Origin: Apodospora peruviana
Lineage: Eukaryota; Ascomycota; Sordariomycetes; Sordariales; Lasiosphaeriaceae
Reading direction: 5' to 3'
Length of the DNA: 64,000 nucleotides
Assembly (NCBI GenBank): GCA_033439685.1
Contig: JAUEDM010000001.1
Coordinates: forward strand, 8,122,001-8,186,000
Shown here: positions 55,099 to 64,000 of the stretch, in pieces
Layout of the letters: each line of letters opens with the position of its first letter
Position numbering within the stretch: the stretch's first letter is position 1
Notes under the pieces: generated by a model
The model's input: only the letters and a program-made list of their open reading frames with translations
Told to the model about the DNA's origin: nothing
The model's database searches: none
Translations under genes and position numbers: made by a program

Positions 55099-56472
55099 TT
55101 ACGCCCATCGAGCTAACTCAGGATGGGATCCTTGGTAATATGGGTCACCGGCAATACTAATGGATGTTATCTTGTGGCGCCGGCCGCCATAGACGCTCGC
55201 ATAGCACTGCGAGCATCTCGCGACAGCCTCCCAGTAATTCACCCAATATCTCTTGTCCTTTCGCTGCCACCGCCCAGCTTCTCGGTCCGCATCACTATGC
55301 GGCTGCACGCGGCAGCGCGGCAGCCAGCGCACCTCCACGTCGCACTGGTGGCGGTCATGCAGTTCGTGGGCGTGCCGGACGCAAACCCGCACGACGGGCA
55401 ACGTGTGCGCGTGGTAAAACTTGGCCTTCCTCTTTTCGAGCTTGTTCTTCTCCCTTAGACCGGTCGGGCCTGGCAGCAGACCTACCTTGAGCAGGTCCTG
55501 CGCATTGGCCGAGTCGGAAAAAACCACCAGCTTCCGTCGCGTTGGCCACTGCTGGCCGCCGTCGCTGAGCAGTGCCATGGCTGTTGCCATGGCTTGGCAG
55601 ATTCCTGCCAGCTCGGTGTGCTGGATCGAGTAACTGTCTCGAACCAGGTACGACTGGTTGTCGTACCGTGCCGCTCCCCCCTGCCTCGAAAACGGTACCT
55701 TGTTCACGACGCCAACACCGCCCAGGCGCCCCTTTTAGTGGGCCGGGCCAGGTGCATTGTCGATGGACCCATCCGTGAAAAAAACAAGCAGCAGGACACC
55801 GTCGACGACATCCGGGAGCTTCATGGTGGCAATGGCGTCTCGAAGGGCCGGTCCAGCCTCCTTCTGGGTACATCGGATGATGTTGCACCTATGCTCTCCC
55901 GCCCAAGGAGGTGTCCTGCCGCCACCGGAGTTGTTGGTAGTCTGTTGTGGCTGAGCCACAACAGTGTCTGTGACCGGAACTACAACAGGGTTGGTCGCCG
56001 GACCCGCAACGGGGATTGCAGCCGTAACAACCGCATCATCGTCGAGCCCAGCCGGGACGTCGGTACTTTCATTGGCCTTGGTACCGTCTTCCGAGTCGCT
56101 GTCGAGCTGAGAAACGCTTTCGACAGGAGTGTTAACGGGAGGAACAGAGGCAGGCTTGGCCTTGGACTCGGGCTCTTCACTTCCAACCCTTTCATCGACA
56201 GTCAAGTTGATAACGACACGTTCCTCCCCATGGTCTCCAGCCAGGACCTAGCCGCTCAGAGCACCGGCCTTCTCCTCCTCGTCTCCGGTCAGGTCGATAA
56301 TGGCCGCCTCTCGCGCGCCGCCAGACGCATCAGAAACAGTCCGGTGCTGCTCTTCGTGACAGAATTTATCGTCGTCATCGTCGTCATCATCATCAGCGGT
56401 GAGGTCGATCACGACCGCCGCCGCGGCGCTGCCACTGGTAGATGGTGACTGCTGTAGAGACCTGGTTAGCAT
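55099..56472 (-). pseudogene. RNase H-fold protein with three SUMO-interacting motifs, two in-frame stops
   Basis: One continuous 458-codon frame from the ATG at 56472 (MLTRSLQQSPSTSG), broken only by TAG (56248-56250) and TAA (55735-55737). The N-terminus carries three SIM-like motifs, each followed by acidic residues: VVIDLTADDDDDD, AIIDLTGDEEEK and VVINLTVDE. After a Ser/Asp/Pro/Val-rich linker comes PWAGEHRCNIIRCTQKEA, then an RNase H domain: first Asp in LLVFFTDGSID, Glu in HTELAGICQAM, second Asp in LVVFSDSANAQDLL and a final Asp in SDADREAGRW, so the DEDD set is complete. The TAA lies between strand 1 and the rest of the domain. The protein is probably nuclear; an RNA:DNA-hybrid nuclease recruited to SUMO-modified partners is inference. 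The stops could be nonsense mutations or read errors. Confidence 0.65.
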
Positions 56473-57092
56473 TACATAAAACTTTGGAACTGCCGAGCAC
56501 TGTGTTGTGTGTGTGTGTGTGTGTGTGTCAGGAAACGTTAGTGTGCTAGGAAGAAAGGAATAAGGCAGCTTCCAGTGCACCTGATAAGGCAGCCATCCGA
56601 TGCGCTGGATGAGGCGCCTCCAGCAGTACTGGATAAGACCCCAGTCATGGAAAGTGGTCAAGCCTTATCCATGAGCACGATGCGTTAGCACCCCCTACGC
56701 TTGCCCTGTGGGTGACGGGTTGCCGAGGATGGAGATATGAGCTGCGAGCATGAGGCGGATGTGGGACTGAAAGCTGGAATACCAAGCACCAACTGAAGCA
56801 CATGAGGACAAGCTGCCCACCAAGTTATGAGAATCACTTCACATATCTGTATTCCGATCGACAACTCATCAAACCACCCGATCGCGGTGGTATCGGGGTT
56901 TGGATATCAAGTGCCCTTACCAAAATCGGCGGGTTGGAAGTAATCACCAGGAATGGTCAGAATATATTCAAGGATATGTGGTCGGTAGAGCAAGCGGAGC
57001 TCGTGGCATCTGGCCAGACCTTAGGAATTCGGATGGCATTCGGTCATACCAACCTAGCGCCCTAGTAGCAGATCCGACTTCAATCTGAACGC
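56473..57092. other. intergenic, with (GT)n near 56505-56528
   Basis: A (GT)12-type microsatellite lies in the 5' flank of the RNase H-fold gene. The rest is the 3' side of the hydrolase gene; no gene seen. Confidence 0.5.
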
Positions 57093-58307
57093 CTAACCCC
57101 CAGTAACCTTCTCATCCAACCAATCATGCACTTGTCCAAACGTCTCAGGTGCAGAGTAGTGCAGACTCAAATCATGCCCCGTCTCGTTAACCGAAATATA
57201 TTCGTACGCGTCCCCTTTCACGTCGGGGAACCATTCCCTCGACTTGGCCAGAATCTCGGCACAGGTCATCTCGATCGACTTGCAGAGCACCTTGTCCTCG
57301 GTGCCCGTCACGACCAGCACCGGCTTGCGGAACCCCGTCCCCGCCGCCGGACCGCCGCCCAGCACGGCCGCGAACGCACCAACCTCCCCGCTGGTAACCG
57401 TGTCTTCGTACAGGAAGTCAAACGCCGGGATGGCCGGATCGTATTTCCCACCGTAGTACGTGAGGCGGTCGGCGGCGTGTGCCATGGTCGTGTAGCCAAA
57501 TGCCTCACCTGGGAATCTTGCTGGGTTGTGAAGGGCTGCCGGGACAAGCTCTGGCGCGCTCAGCACGTTGCCGCTGATGGTTGTGCTGAATCCCGTGAGA
57601 ACCAAGGCGTCGAAGAGTCGAGAAGTTGGGAATTGCTTGGCCAGGCCGACGCTGAGGTACGAGCCCCACGAGTGGCCGACCAGGACGACTTTACCGTAGG
57701 TCTTTTGAAGCATTTTTGAAGACGACGACGAGCGGCCGCGAACGGAGGTGAGCAGAGCCTGGAGCAGATTAACTTGTATCTGCGGCTGGACAACGGACAA
57801 GGGGTCAGGACGGTCAGGATTGGCGCCGTGGCCGAGCCGGTCGATCGCCAACGTGGCGTAGCCTCGGGCGTTGGCGTGGTAGTGCCAGTTGTAATAATTG
57901 GTGCCAAACGGTGATGATGGATGACGATTGCTGGCGAGCCCGTAGCCCGCCCACATGGTCTTGTTGTAGGTTATGCCATGCAGGAGGACCTCGAGCGTGT
58001 CCTTCGCGCGAACGTGCCTGGGCGGGACGCAGTACGTGCCGCGGATGGTGAAGGTCGAGTTGATGGTGACGGTTCCGGAGGTCGGGCTGCCAGCCCAGCC
58101 GTCACGGATGAAGTCGGCGATGGCGGTGGCATTTGTTGGCGGCGGCGGGGAGGAGAAGACCAGATTTTGGCTTGTGACCGGGAGTGAGAAGGATACTTCT
58201 TTGCACAGATCTTCTTGATGAGGTGGGTGAGGTTTCCCCCTCACTACCAAGGGAGCAGTCGCCGAGACCAGCAGAAGGAGGATGGTGGTAGATTGTAGGT
58301 TGAACAT
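57093..58307 (-). CDS. secreted alpha/beta hydrolase
   Basis: The frame opens at a TTG further upstream; the first ATG, MFNLQSTTILLLLVSATAP, begins at 58307 and gives 404 residues with a clear signal peptide (cleavage near VVRG). Landmarks: VLLHGITYNKTMWAGYG (oxyanion-hole strand), IDRLGHGANPDRPDP, nucleophile elbow VLVGHSWGSYLSVGLAKQFP with the Ser, acid in VVTGTEDKVLCKS, and His in SVNETGHDLSLHYSAP. Many N-glycosylation sequons. Intronless and intact. Probably an extracellular esterase or peptidase-like hydrolase; the substrate is not predictable. Confidence 0.88.
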   Translation of the reverse strand: MFNLQSTTILLLLVSATAPLVVRGKPHPPHQEDLCKEVSFSLPVTSQNLVFSSPPPPTNATAIADFIRDGWAGSPTSGTVTINSTFTIRGTYCVPPRHVRAKDTLEVLLHGITYNKTMWAGYGLASNRHPSSPFGTNYYNWHYHANARGYATLAIDRLGHGANPDRPDPLSVVQPQIQVNLLQALLTSVRGRSSSSSKMLQKTYGKVVLVGHSWGSYLSVGLAKQFPTSRLFDALVLTGFSTTISGNVLSAPELVPAALHNPARFPGEAFGYTTMAHAADRLTYYGGKYDPAIPAFDFLYEDTVTSGEVGAFAAVLGGGPAAGTGFRKPVLVVTGTEDKVLCKSIEMTCAEILAKSREWFPDVKGDAYEYISVNETGHDLSLHYSAPETFGQVHDWLDEKVTGG

Positions 58308-59150
58308 GTTTCGAACGGGGCACAATTTGAGGCAAGGGGGTGAGGAAAGTACCAATTGCAGTGATGTCAGAGAAAGCGTTCAAGTGAGAAGTGCTCGGTA
58401 AAGGAGTGTCGATATTCCTTTGCAATCTATGGTTTTTTATTCTTCTTTGTACATACCTTGTTACGTCACTGTCCCGTGTCTTCCATTAGCCAACCAGTAA
58501 GCTCTGGGGTGCGAGTTGCATCTTCCAATCTGCCGGCCCCCTTTCCCCACTAATCAATATGATACGATCACAACTGGCTCACTCTCCAGTGGATGAAGCT
58601 AAATCCCGCCAGGAATGAAGAGGGGTTCGTTTTTATTGCGGTGCACGGTTGTAGTTGCACTTACAAGAGCTTGCCGATTTATAATCCGAGTTTGGTTTGT
58701 AATCCGATGCCGTACTCTCACGTGTGTTGTGACACAGGCTCGTGCCGGAACTGGCGAACCGGGGCAAGCATCACGATCCTTTCGAACTAAGAACCACCTA
58801 CTTGGCTTGATATGCCTGCAGGCACAAGGCCAGATATTGCGTACACAGTAAAAATGCTGTTTGGGAGAAGTATAGGGAGGTAAACACAGCGAGCTATAGC
58901 TCGTGGTATTCGCTCAAAAGCTCAGGGCTGGGAGGATTTGAACCTACCGGTCGTATTTGTTCAATCATTGGCCATCAAAGAGAAGTTGATACATGTCTTA
59001 TGGCCAGGGAGATTGGGATGCTTTCAACTGTGGGTCAATGTGGGCAGGTTCTCTGCGCCAGCAGCAAACTTCCATCTCATGCCGATTCCGCGCTATATAA
59101 GGCAACGCATGACTGTGTTCGGTATCCAATTAAACCCCGAAAAATTATTT
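58308..59150. other. intergenic upstream of the hydrolase and of tRNA-like element C
   Basis: Contains a stretch near 58925-58955 that on the minus strand looks like a T arm (GGTTCAAATCC), but no A box or acceptor stem could be paired with it. Confidence 0.4.
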
Positions 59151-59285
59151 GGCTCGGTAGTGTAGTTGGCAGCACATGAGAACGCGCCTAGGTAAGGTCA
59201 CGGGGAACCCTTCGGGAGGTATGCAGTGGAAAAGCCCTCAAGGCGCAATGTTGGGAAGGCGCGGGTTCGATTCCCGCCCGAGTCA
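59151..59285 (+). ncRNA. tRNA-like element C (Pol III-type), 135 nt
   Basis: Opens GGCTCGG TA GTGTAGTTGGCAGCAC and closes GCGGGTTCGATTCCCGC CCGAGTC A; the seven terminal bases pair as an acceptor stem (one G-U), and D stem and T stem both fold. The roughly 80 nt between them do not form a normal anticodon arm. A TATA box (TATATAA, 59094-59100) lies about 52 nt upstream and a T5 run about 20 nt downstream. It is the best-preserved of the three related elements. Confidence 0.5.
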
Positions 59286-59417
59286 AATATCCAATATCAG
59301 CTTTCTTTTTGGTTTTATTTTGTGCTTTCGATACCAGGAGTTAAAAAAGGCATTATCTGTCACCAGCCACCGCTCATCATACGAAGTAACAAGAGGCAGG
59401 GCCTATATAAATGTTTC

Positions 59418-61099
59418 CTAATTTAATAAACGACGCTGATCAAGGCGAACCACCCGAAACACACCCTCCAATTCCGGTGTCACAAAGTCTTCAAGTCTTA
59501 ACTCGTAAAGATCACCAAACACGACAAACACCTTGACGAGACAATGTGCCCTAGCCGCTTTGACCACAGCTCCCAGATTTTTCAGCGCAGACAGGTAATG
59601 ACCATCACACATGTCGAGCCGGTCAATCACAAGGCATACCCTCGTAAAGTGCCCCAAAACCACAGTCCACAGATCAAGCAGCGTCTTGTTATCAAAAGGG
59701 CGATCGAAGAGACTCTGAACTTTCGAATCCAGCGCAACCTCGCTGCGCTGCTCTATGAGCTTCAGCAGCAAGTAGCTAAGCACGGTGGCAGATGAAGGGT
59801 GAACCGGCGGATATGCAGCGCTGTGCAAGGTTGCGGAAACGACGACATAAGCATCATCATCCTCGCCAGCAGCGGTTTCAAGGCTGGTGGTAGTCGAGAA
59901 TTCGCGAACGATGGCAAAAGTGGCGGGGGATAACCACGAGACGCCCGTGTCCCGAGCATGCAGAGAAGTCCCTGCCAGAATGAGGACTGACGACGAGAAA
60001 TCTGTCTTCCAATGCTTGTATTCTTCTCCCATTTCTCGCTTCACCACGTCGTTCTGAAAGCTGAAATGACTCCCGTCGAAGGCCTTTTTGTCCGCTTGTT
60101 TGAGTCTTGCTTCATACTCGGGCGTTAGGTCGAAGAGTGTACTCTCCAAGTAGCCCCCGAGGTATCCCCGTGCTTTGGTCAGGTAGCTGTTTTTGACTGT
60201 CTGCTTGAGGGCTCGGATGTGATGTTCGAGGGTCTCAACTGTCTGCCCAAGCGTCTTGACCGCCTGGTCGAGGGTCAAGATACGCTGTTCGGATGCTACC
60301 AGAGCGGCCTTCCAGATGTAGCGTGCGTCCTTCTCGATATCTGCACGTATTACCTCAATAGCTGAGGATTGATGGGGATGAAGGATCCGATAAAATGTGC
60401 GTGCTTAATCATCTTGATAATCAGCTTCCGGTCTTTGCAAAATTCACAACCTCGAGTGAAGTGACAACCCACCGTAGCCATTGGTACTGTAATACATCAT
60501 GGCTTGAACCATCAACTCAATAGTGCGGTTTTGAATCTGTCCAAGTTTCTTCGCCGCCTTCTCGTCTTTGGACAACCTCTCGAGAGCGGTATAAGTGGGG
60601 AAATAATCGTCCACGTTCTCTAGCAGGTCCAATAACTTCCCTTCCCAGTCGTTTTTCTTGACGGCTATCTGCAAGGTTGACGGTCAGTACTGCAGTAGAT
60701 ACAGTTACCAAGGGTCTGTAACTCACTTACCATAAGCAACGCCGCCAACGTCTCACTGGCGACGCTAACCCAAGGAACACCAGACACGGAATCGGCGAGC
60801 TTGAAAAAGGCCGATAGCCGGGTCAGGCCATGCTGCAGTTTTACTGCTCCATTCGCAAGCATGTCAGCAGCCCTGTGCACGCCATGGCCTCGAGATTTCT
60901 CCAGCCGCGTATGCGCATCCAATGCACCCTTGGTGAGAACTAGGACGAAGCCATCCAAAGAAGTTTGCGCGGCGCACTTTTCCACGATCTCGAGCTCATC
61001 CGAGGATAACTTTTTCTTCAGTCTGTCGAGCAATAGCCCTGTCTGCTCCAATAGGACTTGGCGCTCGGTATTGATTTCTTCTCCTGCTAGCATCGGCAT
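59418..61099 (-). CDS. STAND/NLR-like protein lacking a P-loop
   Basis: Three exons (61099-60731, 60668-60473, 60361-59418) with introns of 62 and 111 nt give 502 residues and close perfectly in frame. The N-terminal helical domain (KLSSDELEIVEKCAAQTSLD, then HGLTRLSAFFKLADSVSGVP) resembles the DUF7708-type N-terminal domain of fungal NACHT proteins. A coiled coil follows (TLDQAVKTLGQTVETLEHHI). In the position of the NTPase the protein has SSSVLILAGTSLHARDTG instead of a Walker A, while a Walker B-like CLVIDRLDMC is kept; RVVRLDQRRLLN ends it. There are no C-terminal repeats. It may be a regulatory or signalling relative of NLRs that does not bind nucleotide (inference). It starts 700 bp from, and head-to-head with, the DUF7025-AAA gene. 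Confidence 0.75.
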
Positions 61100-61797
61100 T
61101 CGTGTGGTTGGTAAATGTAAAGTTCGGTGACATTCCTGGTTCTAGCTGTGGGAGGGCAGGCGATCTTGGGTTAGGAACTGAGAACAGTGATGGTACCTTG
61201 TGTTGCGGCGGTCAGAAGCATCTGATTTCGTAAGAAAGTCTCAACGATGAAGTCAATCCCACATCCCCTTGGAGAAAATGGACGGGTCCCAGCTTGATAC
61301 CTCCAGTCACGTTAAAAGCAAACAGCCTGACATTAATCTGAAGTCAGTCCACTGAGTACATAGGTAGTCGACTGAATACGGATAACTCTTTCGGCATTTC
61401 ACCATCAGCAGTTTACAGGAGCTGAATTCGCATGTCAGCTCCCAATTGGTGGGCGTAGTCATGTGGCGTCCGATCGTGCTGCCACACCATCAGCTCTAAT
61501 AGGACACCAACTCGCCCAAGTTTTGCATCCCGCAGGGGGGTAGCGCCTAGGAGGTCACATCATAAGGAGGATGTGGTGATAATCTCCGGATCGTCCTCTG
61601 GTACAGCTACAACAAGTGGTGTGCTGTTGTTAAAAGTACCCCGGACGGCGTTGAAAGCTTCCACTGGTCGATGATCGTCCAAAGATGATTCTTCTTTCTT
61701 TCTCCGTTTACACTTTTCACAATTAGCTCTTTCTAACGGTTTCCAAACTCCAATTATCTATCATACCACTCAATTCCTTTGACGGGATTGTTCCATC
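61100..61797. other. shared upstream region of two divergent genes, with ankyrin relic
   Basis: This 698-bp stretch must hold the promoters of both the STAND-like gene and the DUF7025-AAA gene. Its middle still encodes ankyrin-like peptide on the minus strand. A C/T-rich tract with TTTCTTTCTCC near 61690-61705 may be core promoter for the right-hand gene. Confidence 0.5.
61413..61690 (-). pseudogene. ankyrin-repeat relic
   Basis: On the minus strand one frame reads NNSTPLVVAVPEDDPEII, then after a single TGA (TSSL*CDLL) GATPLRDAKLGRVGVLLEL, HDRTPHDYAHQLGADMR and QLL stop. The xTPL-xxA and LGADxxxxLL spacing is that of ankyrin repeats. No start codon or upstream domain is left. It is probably the tail of a lost ankyrin/NACHT gene, now inside a divergent promoter. 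Confidence 0.55.
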
Positions 61798-64000
61798 ATG
61801 GATAGCACAAACGCAGAATCGCCTGAGGTGAAGGGGCCTAATGCAAATTCAAAAACCAAGGTCGAGGTCAGTTCGGTTTTAGTATTTCTCTCCCAACTTT
61901 AATTTAGCCTGTTCACTGCTCACAACATTATTACCTTGGTTAGACGTTGCAGACCGAGCTGGAGAGAGCGGAAGGCCGCATTAGAGCACTGGAGGACCTA
62001 GTCACCAGGCTGTGTCCGCTGGCAGCTGGTTTGAAGACGCCGAATACAAACAACGTGCAAACCCAACCAGCTGTCCCGGATTCTTCTACTAACCGCAAAG
62101 ATACGGCGGCCACGGAAGAGGTCCTGTCGGAATCTGACACAGCCTCGGATGTGAGTGCACTGCACCGCTTGATGAGCCGGTCTGGCAGCTTCAGCAGCCG
62201 TGACAGCGAAAGAAGTCTAAGCCCTGCCCCGTCGTTCTACTCGGCAACCGACAGCGAGATCAAGTCAGAAGGTGATAGCGAGGCCATGGACGACCCCCCC
62301 GTCACCTTCTCCGACACTGTCCAGTGCAACCCGACACCCAAGTTCATCGAGAAGCGATACAACAAGAAAGAATCCAAGTGGGCCACCCGAGATGTCACTG
62401 AAGAGACCATCATCCGCCGTGTCAAGAACAAGCGCGATCAAGCCCATGTCTTTCTGTGGCTGCGCCTTGTAGACCCTGCAGGCCACGAAAGGGGCGCCGA
62501 GGTGACCATCAACTGCCCGAAACTGAAAGCCTTGCTCGCCGAGCTACTCAAGGGGTACCCCGGACACTTCAATACCGAAGATCTAAAATTTACCAATCCC
62601 TTCTACCCGCTGGTGCACAACTGGAAGACTCTCGAGACGAGAAGGGACAAGCTTGCCGCCGAGGAGAACGATGATCCGTGCTCGGGGCATCTAGGGAAAC
62701 TCATGGACACCATCCAGAAGTGCAAGTTTCTTCGATCGTACTTTTCGGTCCTCCCACAGCACAAGGCGGAGAATGTGGTGGCTTTTGAGAACCTGGACAA
62801 GCTCTTTGCGCCGGGTGATCTCGTGCTGGCCCAGCCGTTCTACAAGTCGCAGGCTTTCATTGTTAGTAACAACAGCCGCTTCAGAGGGCGTGGAAAGTAC
62901 AGATCGTACCATATGATGTGCTGGACGTACGGTAAGAAAGATTCTCTCTCAGGGCCACAAAAGAGTTAATTAGTTTGATACTAACGACGACGACGACGGC
63001 CAAGGTTTCAACGGCAAGACCTTTTCCAGACGTCCGTTTGATGTCGTGTTCAGATGGTTTGCACAGCCCAGAAAGATCACCTCCCTTCGGTGCTACCCAT
63101 TGAAGTTTTACGACCACAAAGTTGAAGGGGAGGATGACATGGAGAAGCTGCTGGTGGACCGCGGCCAGAAGTTTTATGAATACTGCACGCGCGACGAGTC
63201 GTCCAGGGTGTTCGAGTACGATGGCGACATGGTGCTTCGGTCTGATTATCTTAGCCATATGGTGACCAAGTACGGCGAGATGGTCACATCGGCAGTGCTC
63301 CAAATTGGTGCCGCTGAGAATCGGCGAGAACGGAGGGTCATGGAGGATGACGAGGTGAGTGATATCGCTAATTTCATGCGAGTTAGGTATAGGTAGAGTT
63401 TGGCTAATACTGCTAATTGCTAGATTGACTTCTCGCAGAGGGCTCTTGACAGGGCAAGACTGATACCGGTATGTGCCATGTCCTTTAAGAAAAGGGCCCA
63501 AATCAAATGCGGTACTCGACTGACACTGTACATAGTACTCTGGGCGTGTCGTTGTCGATGCCTTATCATACAGGCAATTTGCGCCTGTCAGCCCAGGCGC
63601 CGACGAAGACCCAATCGTCCAGGTCGAGGAACATGAGGCACGTTCAACTCCAAATCCATCTGTCATAGATAGCCCCTTCAGAAAACAATTTCTTGAGGAG
63701 CTACTAACGGTTTACAGTGCCAATGCCGCAGCTGCCAGGAGAACGTCGAACTACGCAAGCGGCTGAAATCCGATTTCGACAAGTTTGGACAGAACAAGGA
63801 CAGCATGTGGCCCTCCAGCTTTCTCGACTCAGACCAAGCCAAGATCTGTCCGCCCTTTGTAGAAGGGTATTGCCTCGCCAAGAAGCTTTGGGTGTTGTTG
63901 GATGTGTCCAAGATCACGCCGATTGCTGATATGAAGAACCAAAAGACGCTTGAAAAGGTTATCCTCCCATCCGCGAGTGGCTGGAAAGACGTCAAGCCCA
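61798..64000 (+). CDS. DUF7025-AAA ATPase, N-terminal part (runs off the window)
   Basis: The ATG at 61798 (MDSTNAESPEVKGPNANSK) opens exon 1 (61798-61866). Further exons: 61944-62931, 63005-63354, 63424-63468 and 63536 onward; a last intron ending TTTACAG at 63716 probably starts near 63632, with an uncertain donor. A coiled-coil start (TELERAEGRIRALEDLVTRL) and a Ser-rich linker precede DUF7025: NPFYPLVHNWKTLE, LFAPGDLVLAQPFYKSQAFI, YHMMCWTYG, FYEYCTRDESSRVFEYDGD and later GRVVVDALSYRQFAP. After that come CQCRSCQENVELRKRL and ICPPFVEGYCLAKKLWVLLD, which in this family lie just before the AAA+ module. The ATPase domain itself is beyond 64000. Function of the family is not established; the neighbour is STAND-like. 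Confidence 0.88.

Noticed and set aside
56640..56740. Possible 5S rRNA (GTGGGTGACGGGTTG-like stretch)
   Set aside because: Only a short local resemblance; the rest of the 5S sequence and its internal control regions are absent.
58918..58960. Possible fourth tRNA-like element (T-arm GGTTCAAATCC on the minus strand)
   Set aside because: No matching acceptor stem, A box, TATA or T-run in the right places.
1..64000. CRISPR arrays, prokaryotic operons or prophage
   Set aside because: The window is nuclear fungal DNA with spliceosomal introns. The regular repeats seen are minisatellites and transposon subterminal repeats without spacers.

Overview
The window looks like nuclear DNA of a filamentous ascomycete (Pezizomycotina, probably a Sordariomycete; the class is inference). 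The reasons are monocistronic genes on both strands, short introns (46-111 nt) with GTRNGT-type donors and CTNAC-type branch sites, and an intron-containing tRNA-Tyr gene. The protein families are typical of this group: Zn2Cys6 regulator, DUF8021, AA8 cytochrome, NLR/STAND proteins, DUF7025-AAA and a Fot1-type transposon. Splice models were built by hand. Six multi-exon models (enolase, carboxypeptidase, Zn2Cys6 regulator, MFS transporter, AA8 protein, P-loop-less STAND protein) close in frame across every intron.

Layout. 1-12 kb: two tandem RRM-like genes with repeat-rich N-termini and a decayed acidic-protein gene between them. An Arg/Ser-rich gene at 10.6-11.7 kb has an inverted paralogue at 27.9-28.9 kb, and the two share a strongly conserved promoter. 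12.6-19 kb: a GNAT acetyltransferase, a complete but dead Fot1/pogo transposon with TIRs and TA duplications, a catalytically complete enolase, tRNA-Tyr(GUA) and a small membrane protein. 21.8-26.4 kb: two secreted proteins (DUF8021; AA8 cytochrome with a Ser/Thr/Pro tail) and a small His/Arg-rich protein. 30-41 kb: an accessory block made almost entirely of broken genes, namely an Arg-rich gene with a 24-bp minisatellite, an NLR (hydrolase-like + NB-ARC + TPR), a truncated CYP52-like P450 and a second hydrolase-like gene. 43-51 kb: three intact genes, an S10 carboxypeptidase convergent with a Zn2Cys6 regulator and then an MFS exporter. 51-59 kb: three tRNA-like elements with matching TATA boxes and T-run terminators, an aminoglycoside-phosphotransferase-like pseudogene, and an RNase H-fold gene whose N-terminus carries three SUMO-interacting motifs but which has two stop codons. 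A secreted alpha/beta hydrolase follows at 57-58 kb. 59-64 kb: a P-loop-less STAND-type protein head-to-head with a DUF7025-AAA ATPase that runs off the window, with an ankyrin-repeat relic between them.

The clearest pattern is the contrast between intact metabolic or secreted genes and accessory genes (NLR, hydrolase, P450, APH, RNase H, transposon) carrying isolated nonsense codons and one-base indels. That suggests decay of a former immunity/allorecognition and transposon-rich island, although read errors in homopolymers must be excluded.
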